5,213 nucleotides of DNA from Candidatus Nealsonbacteria bacterium CG01_land_8_20_14_3_00_12. GTDB lineage: Bacteria > Patescibacteriota > Minisyncoccia > Minisyncoccales > PETJ01. The position numbers were made by a program, and so were the translations under genes. The notes under the pieces were generated by a model. That model had not been told where the DNA came from. It worked only from the letters and a program-made list of their open reading frames with translations, and searched no databases. Shown piece after piece: positions 1-4,382 of the stretch (within the stretch, counting starts at the first letter, position 1; each line of letters begins with the position of its first letter). The stretch covers positions 1-5,213 of the forward strand of contig PETJ01000054.1 of assembly GCA_002781125.1 (NCBI GenBank), in the 5' to 3' direction.

Positions 1-1035
1 ATTACTAATTTTGCCGATGGGCTTTTGGTTTTTGATAAAGAAGGAAAACTTTCTTTAATTAATCCTCAGGCTGAAGATTTTTTCGATGTTAAAAGTAGAG
101 ATATAGTCGATAGACCAATTTTGGGATTAAGCACCTTCCCGACTATTGAACCCATTGTGAGGATAGCAGGAAAAGAAATAAAGGGAGTTTTTAGAAAAGA
201 AGTTCAGATAAGAGAAGATTTGGTTTTGGAAGTAAGTACCATTCCGATAATGAGAGAAGAGGAGAAATTGGGGACTTTAATTATTTTACACGATGTTACC
301 CGAGAAAAGACAATAGAAAGAATGAAAACTGAGTTTGTTTCTCTAGCCGCTCACCAATTAAGAACACCCCTTTCGGCAATTAAATGGACGTTACGCATGC
401 TTTTAGATGGAGACCTCGGTAAAATAACCGAAGAACAAAAAGATTTTATTGAGAAAACTTATAAAAGCAATGAAAGAATGATTACTTTAATTAATGACCT
501 TCTGGATGTCACCAGGATTGAAGAGGGGAGATATCTCTATAAACCTGTTTTGGCCGATGTTGAACCAATTGTCCAATTTGTCACAAATTCCTATCAGGAA
601 GAAATTAAAAAGAAAAAAATAAGATTCGAATTTAAAAAACCAGAAGAGGGGTTACCAAAGATTAAATTAGACGTGGAAAAGATAAGATTAGCGATTGACA
701 ACCTTATTGAAAATGCTATTAGATATACTCCAGCTTATGGGAAAGTGATGGTCTCATTGGAACATAAAAAAGGGGGAATAGAGTTTTCAGTAAAAGATAC
801 CGGAGTTGGAATCCCCAAAGATCAGCAGGGAAGGATATTTACCAAGTTTTTTCGAGCGGCCAATGTAATGAGAATGGCAACTGAAGGAACAGGTTTGGGC
901 CTTTTTATCACCAAAAACATCATCGAGGCCCATGGTGGCAAAATTTGGTTTGAATCAGAAGAGGGGAAGGGAACAACCTTTTATTTCGCTATACCGGTGA
1001 AAGAAGAGTTTGGAGAGTTTCTAAAAGAATTTTAA
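1..1035 (+). CDS. PAS-domain sensor histidine kinase, 5' truncated
   Basis: The reading frame is open from the first base, so the true start lies upstream; 344 residues are visible. Numbering from base 1, residues 1-95 form a PAS-like sensor domain (opening ITNFADGLLVFDKEGKL). A HisKA dimerisation domain follows, with the phospho-acceptor H118 in AAHQLRTPL. A HATPase_c domain has the N box around D233-N238 (DNLIEN), G1 at D266-G270 (DTGVG), an F box (FTKFF) and G2 at G296-G300 (GTGLG). All catalytic motifs are intact, so it should autophosphorylate and pass phosphate to a receiver. No membrane segment is visible, though one could lie in the missing N-terminus. One oddity is that the residue after the histidine is Gln, where HisKA proteins usually carry Glu or Asp. 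Three small membrane proteins, a V4R protein and two lone receivers follow on the same strand; the receivers are its obvious candidate partners. The family call is very secure; the signal sensed is unknown. Confidence 0.95.
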   Translation: MTNFADGLLVFDKEGKLSLINPQAEDFFDVKSRDIVDRPILGLSTFPTIEPIVRIAGKEIKGVFRKEVQIREDLVLEVSTIPIMREEEKLGTLIILHDVTREKTIERMKTEFVSLAAHQLRTPLSAIKWTLRMLLDGDLGKITEEQKDFIEKTYKSNERMITLINDLLDVTRIEEGRYLYKPVLADVEPIVQFVTNSYQEEIKKKKIRFEFKKPEEGLPKIKLDVEKIRLAIDNLIENAIRYTPAYGKVMVSLEHKKGGIEFSVKDTGVGIPKDQQGRIFTKFFRAANVMRMATEGTGLGLFITKNIIEAHGGKIWFESEEGKGTTFYFAIPVKEEFGEFLKEF

Positions 1036-1040
1036 AATTG

Positions 1041-1292
1041 ATGGGTAATCTTCTATTCCTTTTAATACTAATTTTTGTTATAATAAATATAGTCCAGACC
1101 TGGTTAATATTTGCTTATAAAATTTTAGTAAAAGGAGGATTGATAATCGGAGCAATGGAAGCGGCGGAGGCTCCCCTTATTATTTATTTGATTATAAAAG
1201 GAGGAATAATAGGATTTTTAATAGTAGTAGTTGTGGAAACAGTCCAGTGGTTGGTTATTGCCTATTTTGCTACTAAGAGTAAAATAAAATAA
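1041..1292 (+). CDS. Small hydrophobic membrane protein, unknown function
   Basis: This 83-residue protein is not one I recognise. I chose the ATG at 1041, five bases after the kinase stop; a TTG directly before it (1038) is possible but less likely. No Shine-Dalgarno sequence lies close upstream, so translation may be coupled to the kinase. Nearly the whole chain is hydrophobic: a first membrane segment at about residues 4-26, then two more at about 34-53 and 54-77, with a basic C-terminus (KSKIK). Glutamates E40, E43 and E66 sit within hydrophobic stretches, which is unusual for a simple anchor. There is a weak internal similarity between residues 16-31 (NIVQTWLIFAYK) and 66-79 (ETVQWLVIAYF), suggesting a duplicated helix. 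Its place between a kinase and two further small membrane proteins suggests a membrane component of the same system, which is inference only. Confidence 0.7.
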   Translation: MGNLLFLLILIFVIINIVQTWLIFAYKILVKGGLIIGAMEAAEAPLIIYLIIKGGIIGFLIVVVVETVQWLVIAYFATKSKIK

Positions 1293-1324
1293 AAGGTCGA
1301 CGTTGCTTAAAATTATTAAAAAAT

Positions 1325-1714
1325 ATGATTGTACCAGGTAGTCCACAGCCACCATTAATTGGAATAGAATATTTCGATATCAACACCTTTATGGGTCAAA
1401 CTTTGGGCTGGTTGAAATGGCCGACTTTGATTGGTGTGGTTTTTGCTGCCGTAGCTTTTATTGTCGCTACTTATTATATTGTTCAATACACTAAAGGATT
1501 TTTTGCTGAAAGGAAGATTCCCCAATCCTGGAAATTTATTTTGTGGGGTATCTTTATCACTGCCATCGCTGAAATTGGAGAGATGCTCGGTTATTACGAA
1601 TGGCCCAATGCCGGAATGATTGAAACAAACATTCTTTTGCTCATTCCCCACGCCTTAGGAGGGGTCTTGATTGGTCTCGGAGCTTATTTTCTATATAAAG
1701 AAGTAACTTCTTAA
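1325..1714 (+). CDS. Small multi-pass membrane protein, paralogue of next gene
   Basis: This 129-residue protein of unknown function starts at ATG 1325, with a 32-base gap and no clear ribosome binding site upstream. Likely membrane segments are at about residues 33-53, 70-89 and 101-123, after a Pro-rich, non-cleavable-looking N-terminus. A short polar loop carries the motif E62-R63-x-I65-P66-x2-W69-K70-F71, followed by E83 and E86 inside the second hydrophobic segment and Y91-x-W93. Residues 50-93 align without gaps to residues 39-82 of the next gene product, with 16 of 44 identical by my count. The two genes are therefore diverged tandem duplicates. Both the loop motif and the ExxE pair are conserved between them, so these positions probably matter, perhaps for ion or metal contact or helix pairing (inference). 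The antisense reading frame across this gene has no support as a gene. Confidence 0.8.
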   Translation: MIVPGSPQPPLIGIEYFDINTFMGQTLGWLKWPTLIGVVFAAVAFIVATYYIVQYTKGFFAERKIPQSWKFILWGIFITAIAEIGEMLGYYEWPNAGMIETNILLLIPHALGGVLIGLGAYFLYKEVTS

Positions 1715-1718
1715 AAAC

Positions 1719-2072
1719 ATGCCAATTTTAGAATTTTATGCCGTAAATCCTTTAGCCATCGGTCCCTTTGGAATGAGCCTTTATTTCTTGTTGATGCATA
1801 TTCCCATCATAGGAGGTTTTGGAATGGCCGCTTACTATATCATTAAGTATTTGCGCCGATTTTATGGAGAGAGACCAATCCCAGAGGAATGGAAATTTTT
1901 CTGGATGGCAATGGTTTGGGGAACAGTTCATGAATTAATCGAGGTGCCAATTCTCTATCAGTGGATTGTTGGCCAGGTTTTATTAATTGTTTTCTTTGTT
2001 GTTCAGGTAGCGGCCAGTATCTATTTGATTCGAGGCAGTTATCTTTTGGCTAAAAAATATATAACAAAATAG
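1719..2072 (+). CDS. Small multi-pass membrane protein, paralogue of previous gene
   Basis: This 117-residue membrane protein of unknown function starts at ATG 1719, four bases after the previous stop, so translational coupling is likely. Hydrophobic segments lie at about residues 12-42, 60-79 and 84-104, with a basic tail ending KKYITK. It keeps the same signature as its neighbour: E51-R52-x-I54-P55-x2-W58-K59-F60, then E72 and E75 in the second segment and Y80-x-W82. It differs in having His at 71 just before the first glutamate (HELIE), a combination sometimes seen in metal-binding membrane proteins; no such role is shown here. Two residues fewer separate the second and third segments than in the paralogue. 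Its stop codon TAG overlaps the Shine-Dalgarno of the V4R gene that follows, which ties the membrane pair to that gene. It may act as a heteromeric partner of the previous protein, which is inference. Confidence 0.8.
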   Translation: MPILEFYAVNPLAIGPFGMSLYFLLMHIPIIGGFGMAAYYIIKYLRRFYGERPIPEEWKFFWMAMVWGTVHELIEVPILYQWIVGQVLLIVFFVVQVAASIYLIRGSYLLAKKYITK

Positions 2073-2077
2073 GAGAG
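2071..2077 (+). promoter_or_regulatory. Ribosome binding site for the V4R gene
   Basis: AGGAGAG lies 9-11 bases before ATG 2087 and overlaps the TAG stop of the membrane protein gene (2070-2072). It is the clearest Shine-Dalgarno in the window, where most other genes have none nearby, and it supports the 2087 start. Confidence 0.7.
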
Positions 2078-2086
2078 CCGACTTCT

Positions 2087-2629
2087 ATGGAAAAAATTAT
2101 TGAAGCTCTTGAGAAAGACCTCAGAGATATTATTGAAGGGAAGCCACTTAAAACTAAAAGAAAAGAACTGGGAGACCAGGTCGATATTCGGCTTTGCCGA
2201 ATGATAATTTACTCCCTCCAATGGGCCTCGGTTGGTTATCAATCTGCTTTGAGGTTAGCCGGAATGAAATTTGGCAAAAGAATGGGTGAGAATTCCGAGA
2301 GAAGCGAATTATTGCTTGTTTTGGAAGAAATTAAAAAAATAATTGAATTTTTGAGAGAAGGAAAAGTCGAAATTGAGATGATGCCGGAATTAAAAGGAGT
2401 TCAGATTAAAATTTATGAATCTTCCTTAACTGCCGGAGTTCCGAATATCTTGCAAACTCTTTGTTTTTTTGAAGAGGGTTTTATTGAGGGATATTTAGAT
2501 GGGGTAATCTCTAAAAAAGGGTCAATGGCAGTAGCTGGCCAAGAATTTAGCATTACTAATGTTAGCTGCGAAGAAAAAAGATGTGTTGGCTTAGGGGATG
2601 ATTTCTGTGGGTTTTTAATTAAATTTTAA
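2087..2629 (+). CDS. Stand-alone V4R (4-vinyl reductase) domain protein
   Basis: This 180-residue soluble protein resembles free-standing V4R-domain proteins, a small-molecule or metal-binding fold also found in the sensor part of DmpR/MopR-type regulators and in BchJ. The N-terminal part has the family-like stretch LGDQVDIRLCRMI followed by a helical region with GMKFGKRMG. The V4R core lies at about residues 95-180, including C126-x4-G-x3-GY and the closing signature E163-x2-C166-x7-C174-G-F. The E-x2-C-x7-C spacing matches the zinc site of MopR as I recall it, so a bound metal is plausible; C126 or C161 might be a further ligand. The start is supported by AGGAGAG upstream. It sits between membrane proteins and two receivers, so the likely role is a sensory or regulatory module of this signalling locus rather than an enzyme. 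The family call is fairly secure; the ligand and partner are unknown. Confidence 0.82.
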   Translation: MEKIIEALEKDLRDIIEGKPLKTKRKELGDQVDIRLCRMIIYSLQWASVGYQSALRLAGMKFGKRMGENSERSELLLVLEEIKKIIEFLREGKVEIEMMPELKGVQIKIYESSLTAGVPNILQTLCFFEEGFIEGYLDGVISKKGSMAVAGQEFSITNVSCEEKRCVGLGDDFCGFLIKF

Positions 2630-2635
2630 ATAAGT

Positions 2636-2641
2636 TATAAT
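2636..2641 (+). promoter_or_regulatory. Possible -10 promoter element before first receiver
   Basis: A perfect TATAAT lies six bases before ATG 2648. A match to the -35 consensus is poor (TTTTAA at 2613-2618, 17 bases upstream). If it is used, transcription would begin at or next to the start codon and the mRNA would be leaderless, in line with the lack of any Shine-Dalgarno here. In such AT-rich DNA a chance match is quite possible. Confidence 0.3.
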
Positions 2642-2647
2642 AAAAAT

Positions 2648-3019
2648 ATGGCAAAGAAAATCTTATTAGTCGAGGATGAGGAGATTATGATTGATCTCCT
2701 TCAAAAAAAATTAACCAAAGAGGGTTATGAAATTTCGGTTGCCAGAGATGGAGAAGAGGGATTAAAAGCAATGAGAGAAGTAAAGCCAGACCTTATTTTG
2801 CTGGATATTATTATGCCGAAGATGGGCGGGTTTGAGGTAATGGAAGAGATGGGGAAAGATAAAAATTTAAAAGACATTCCGGTAATTGTTATTTCTAATT
2901 CCGGTCAACCGGTAGAAATTGACAAAGCCCAGAAATTGGGGGCGAAAGACTGGTTAATAAAAACTGAATTTGACCCTCAAGAGGTAGTTGATAAAGTAGT
3001 TAAGCAGATTGGGAAATAA
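2648..3019 (+). CDS. Single-domain response regulator (receiver)
   Basis: This 123-residue protein is a complete CheY-like receiver with no output domain. Visible active-site residues are the acidic pair E9-D10, phospho-acceptor D53 (in LILLDIIMP), S83 at the Ser/Thr position, and K105 in the LIK motif. The sequence after the switch serine reads SNSGQ, also kept as SNLGQ in the second receiver. It is the nearest downstream receiver to the kinase at the start of the window and likely accepts phosphate from it or from another kinase. With no DNA-binding domain, it would act by protein contact or as a phosphate carrier or sink. Ungapped alignment with the second receiver gives 62 identities in 114 positions by my count, so the two are tandem duplicates. 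No ribosome binding site is visible; a TATAAT six bases upstream raises the possibility of a leaderless transcript. Confidence 0.96.
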   Translation: MAKKILLVEDEEIMIDLLQKKLTKEGYEISVARDGEEGLKAMREVKPDLILLDIIMPKMGGFEVMEEMGKDKNLKDIPVIVISNSGQPVEIDKAQKLGAKDWLIKTEFDPQEVVDKVVKQIGK

Positions 3020-3020
3020 T

Positions 3021-3092
3021 ATGGCAAAGACAATTTTAATGGCAAGGATCTTTCACTTCGTTCAAGATTCTTTTAATCAAAAATTTTTATGA
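3021..3092 (+). other. 23-codon micro-ORF, possible receiver remnant
   Basis: Between the two receivers, an ATG one base after the first receiver's stop opens a 23-residue frame beginning MAKTILMARIF. Its TGA (3090-3092) overlaps the ATG of the second receiver (ATGA at 3089-3092). The first ten bases are identical to the start of the first receiver gene (ATGGCAAAGA), and the residues MAK-IL also match its opening. This looks like the 5' stub of another receiver copy cut short, or a small ORF that couples translation of the second receiver. A functional peptide is not shown. Confidence 0.3.
3044..3072 (+). repeat. Hairpin in the receiver-receiver gap
   Basis: AAGGATCTT (3044-3052) pairs with AAGATTCTT (3064-3072) as nine base pairs including one G-U, around an 11-base loop containing CACTTCG. 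TTTTAAT runs from 3071, so it could act as a weak attenuator or processing site, but the stem is AT-rich and the U run is short. The stretch TTCACTTCGTTC (3052-3063) resembles TTCACCTTCGCTC in the fpg-holA spacer, and its ACTTCGTTC is found inverted at 4985-4993 within holA. It may therefore be a reduced member of the same repeat family. Confidence 0.4.
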
Positions 3093-3454
3093 AAAAAATT
3101 TTGATAATTGAGGATGATAAATTCCTTCGGGAATTGATTGCCAAAAAACTTATTAAAGAAGGTTTCGAGATTTCTGAAGCAATTGATGGTGAGGAGGGGA
3201 TAAAAAAAATAAAAGAAGAAAAGCCAGACTTAATCTTGCTTGATTTAATTTTACCCGGGATTGATGGTTTCGAAGTCTTAGCTCGGATGAGAGAGGAGTC
3301 AGCCCTATATTCAATCCCAGTAATTATTTTATCCAACCTTGGCCAGAAAGAAGATATCGAAAAAGGACTGAAAATGGGAGCGGTTGATTATTTAATTAAA
3401 GCCCATTTCACTCCCGGTGAAATTATTGACAAAATCAAAGCCGCCCTAAAGTGA
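3089..3454 (+). CDS. Single-domain response regulator (receiver)
   Basis: This 121-residue CheY-like receiver has no output domain. The active site is complete: E8-D9-D10, phospho-acceptor D52 (LILLDLILP), S82 and K104 (LIKAHF). It is the tandem paralogue of the receiver just upstream, and aligns with it gap-free over essentially the whole length. The start ATG overlaps the stop of a 23-codon micro-ORF in an ATGA arrangement, and no Shine-Dalgarno precedes it, so translation may depend on reinitiation from upstream. Only one base separates its TGA stop from the fpg start, which suggests that repair gene is read from the same transcript. Two receivers near one kinase could form a branched or competing phosphate pathway, where one is a sink for the other; this is inferred from gene order alone. 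Confidence 0.96.
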   Translation: MKKILIIEDDKFLRELIAKKLIKEGFEISEAIDGEEGIKKIKEEKPDLILLDLILPGIDGFEVLARMREESALYSIPVIILSNLGQKEDIEKGLKMGAVDYLIKAHFTPGEIIDKIKAALK

Positions 3455-3455
3455 A

Positions 3456-4325
3456 ATGCCGGAGTTACCAGAAGTAGAAACAATAGTCAGAGATTTTAAA
3501 AAGAAAGTCCTTAAAAGGACTTTTCTTAATATTTGGACCGATTTCCCAAAAATGATTAAACTACCTAGGAGTTTCGAGCAATTCAAAAAAGAAATTAAAG
3601 GCAAAAAAATCCAAAAAGTCTGGCGAAGAGGGAAAAATATTCTTTTTGATTTATCTGAAAATAAAACCCTCCTAATTCACCAAAAACTGACTGGCCACTT
3701 ACTACTAGGTAAATGGGAATTGGGAAAAGGAGAATGGCAGGCAAAAATTCCCGGACCTCTTTCAGAAGATCCGATGAATCGATTCTTACATTTGATTTTT
3801 TGGTTAGATTCAGGTCAAATGCTTGCCCTTTCTGACTTAAGAAAGTTTGCCAAGGTTGAATTAGGGGAGAGGGAAGAGATAGTAAAAGAACTTGAGAAGC
3901 TTGGCCCTGAGCCTCTGGAAAGGAGCTTTACTTTTGAAAAATTTAAAGGGGTTTTGGCGAAACAAAGAGGGAAAATTAAACAGGTTTTGATGGACCAAAC
4001 TGTGATTGCCGGAATCGGAAATATTTATTCTGACGAGATTTTGTGGATGGCAAAAGTTCATCCATTTAAAGAGATAAAGAGATTAAGCGATGAAGAGATT
4101 AAGAAAATATACGAAGCGATGGGGAAGATTTTGCCAAAGGCGATTGAGCTTGGCGGAGAGAGCATTTCCGATTTTCGGAGAATTTCTGGAGAGAAAGGTT
4201 ATTTCGATAAAGAAAGAAAAGTTTATCGTCGGGAGGGAGAAAAATGCAGCCGCTGTGGTACAATAATTAAAAAAGCAAAATTAGCCGGCAGGTCAGCCCA
4301 CTTTTGCCCAAGATGCCAAAAGTGA
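3456..4325 (+). CDS. mutM: Formamidopyrimidine-DNA glycosylase (Fpg/MutM)
   Basis: This 289-residue bifunctional glycosylase/AP lyase removes oxidised purines such as 8-oxoguanine in base excision repair. The catalytic N-terminus MPELPEVETIVR is exact: P2 is the Schiff-base nucleophile and E3 the catalytic acid. K60 lies in RRGKNI and DLRKFAK (127-133) is the DNA-contacting loop. The helix-two-turn-helix is at about 175-204 (QTVIAGIGNIYSDEIL, N189). A C-terminal zinc finger uses C264, C267, C284 and C287, with the conserved R279. The length is a little above the usual 270 or so because of a longer loop near residues 86-108. One detail is unusual: the Met that fills the DNA void in many homologues (E. 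coli M73) appears as L78 in HQKLTGHLL. The start is fixed by the need for an N-terminal Pro. It follows a receiver by one base and precedes holA across a repeat-filled spacer. Confidence 0.98.
   Translation: MPELPEVETIVRDFKKKVLKRTFLNIWTDFPKMIKLPRSFEQFKKEIKGKKIQKVWRRGKNILFDLSENKTLLIHQKLTGHLLLGKWELGKGEWQAKIPGPLSEDPMNRFLHLIFWLDSGQMLALSDLRKFAKVELGEREEIVKELEKLGPEPLERSFTFEKFKGVLAKQRGKIKQVLMDQTVIAGIGNIYSDEILWMAKVHPFKEIKRLSDEEIKKIYEAMGKILPKAIELGGESISDFRRISGEKGYFDKERKVYRREGEKCSRCGTIIKKAKLAGRSAHFCPRCQK
3501..3527 (+). repeat. Inverted repeat inside fpg
   Basis: AAGAAAGTCCTT (3501-3512) is followed after AA by AAGGACTTTTCTT (3515-3527), giving an almost complete palindrome with one extra T. It encodes residues 16-24 of Fpg, a region that does not look inserted relative to the family. 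The mRNA could form a hairpin about 45 bases into the gene. It may be chance in AT-rich coding sequence. Confidence 0.4.
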
Positions 4326-4328
4326 GGC

Positions 4329-4380
4329 GATGAGGGCTTCGCCCTCATCTTCACCTTCGCTCCGCTGGGCGGAGCTCGGT
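4329..4380 (+). repeat. GC-rich double-hairpin repeat, copy A (fpg-holA spacer)
   Basis: Almost the whole spacer between fpg and holA is a GC-rich repeat. The first hairpin has nine-base arms GATGAGGGC (4329-4337) and GCCCTCATC (4341-4349) around a TTC loop. Three bases later comes ACCTTCG (4353-4359), then a second hairpin with arms GCTCCGC (4359-4365) and GCGGAGC (4369-4375) around TGG, closed outside by ACC and GGT. There is no U run after either hairpin, so it is not a standard terminator. The same parts recur in inverted order within holA at 4894-5000: nine-base triloop hairpin, three bases, ACCTTCG, then GGCGGAGCT. The composition contrasts sharply with the AT-rich genes around it, which suggests a mobile or spreading repeat of MITE/REP type; no transposase is visible. 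Confidence 0.8.
4371..4374 (+). promoter_or_regulatory. holA ribosome binding site within repeat stem
   Basis: GGAG lies eight bases before ATG 4383 and is the only good Shine-Dalgarno for holA. It is part of the 3' arm GCGGAGC (4369-4375) of the second hairpin of repeat copy A, so folding of the mRNA would hide it by pairing with GCTCCGC (4359-4365). Confidence 0.5.
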
Positions 4381-4382
4381 CT

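Noticed and set aside
1133..1142. AGGAGG followed closely by TTG, as a possible internal start
   Set aside because: It simply encodes Lys-Gly-Gly-Leu in the middle of the membrane protein, and a start here would remove the first membrane segment.
1355..1651. 98-codon open frame on the minus strand
   Set aside because: It lies entirely opposite a well-supported membrane protein gene with a clear paralogue, has no recognisable motif, and would be antisense.
2039..2242. 67-codon minus-strand open frame
   Set aside because: It spans the junction of two supported + strand genes, including the V4R ribosome binding site, and shows no family features.
3073..3336. 87-codon minus-strand open frame, Ser/Ile/Lys-rich
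   Set aside because: It is the antisense shadow of the second receiver; its composition is what the reverse of AT-rich receiver codons gives.
3861..4061. 66-codon minus-strand open frame
   Set aside because: It is wholly within fpg, opposite conserved helix-two-turn-helix codons, and has no independent support.
3452..4325. Recoding of TGA as glycine (Gracilibacteria-type code)
   Set aside because: TGA ends both the second receiver and fpg at the expected family lengths, so it reads as a normal stop.
4329..4349. Rho-independent terminator after fpg
   Set aside because: The stem is strong, but it is followed by TTCACC with no U run, and it belongs to a repeat that also occurs within a coding region.
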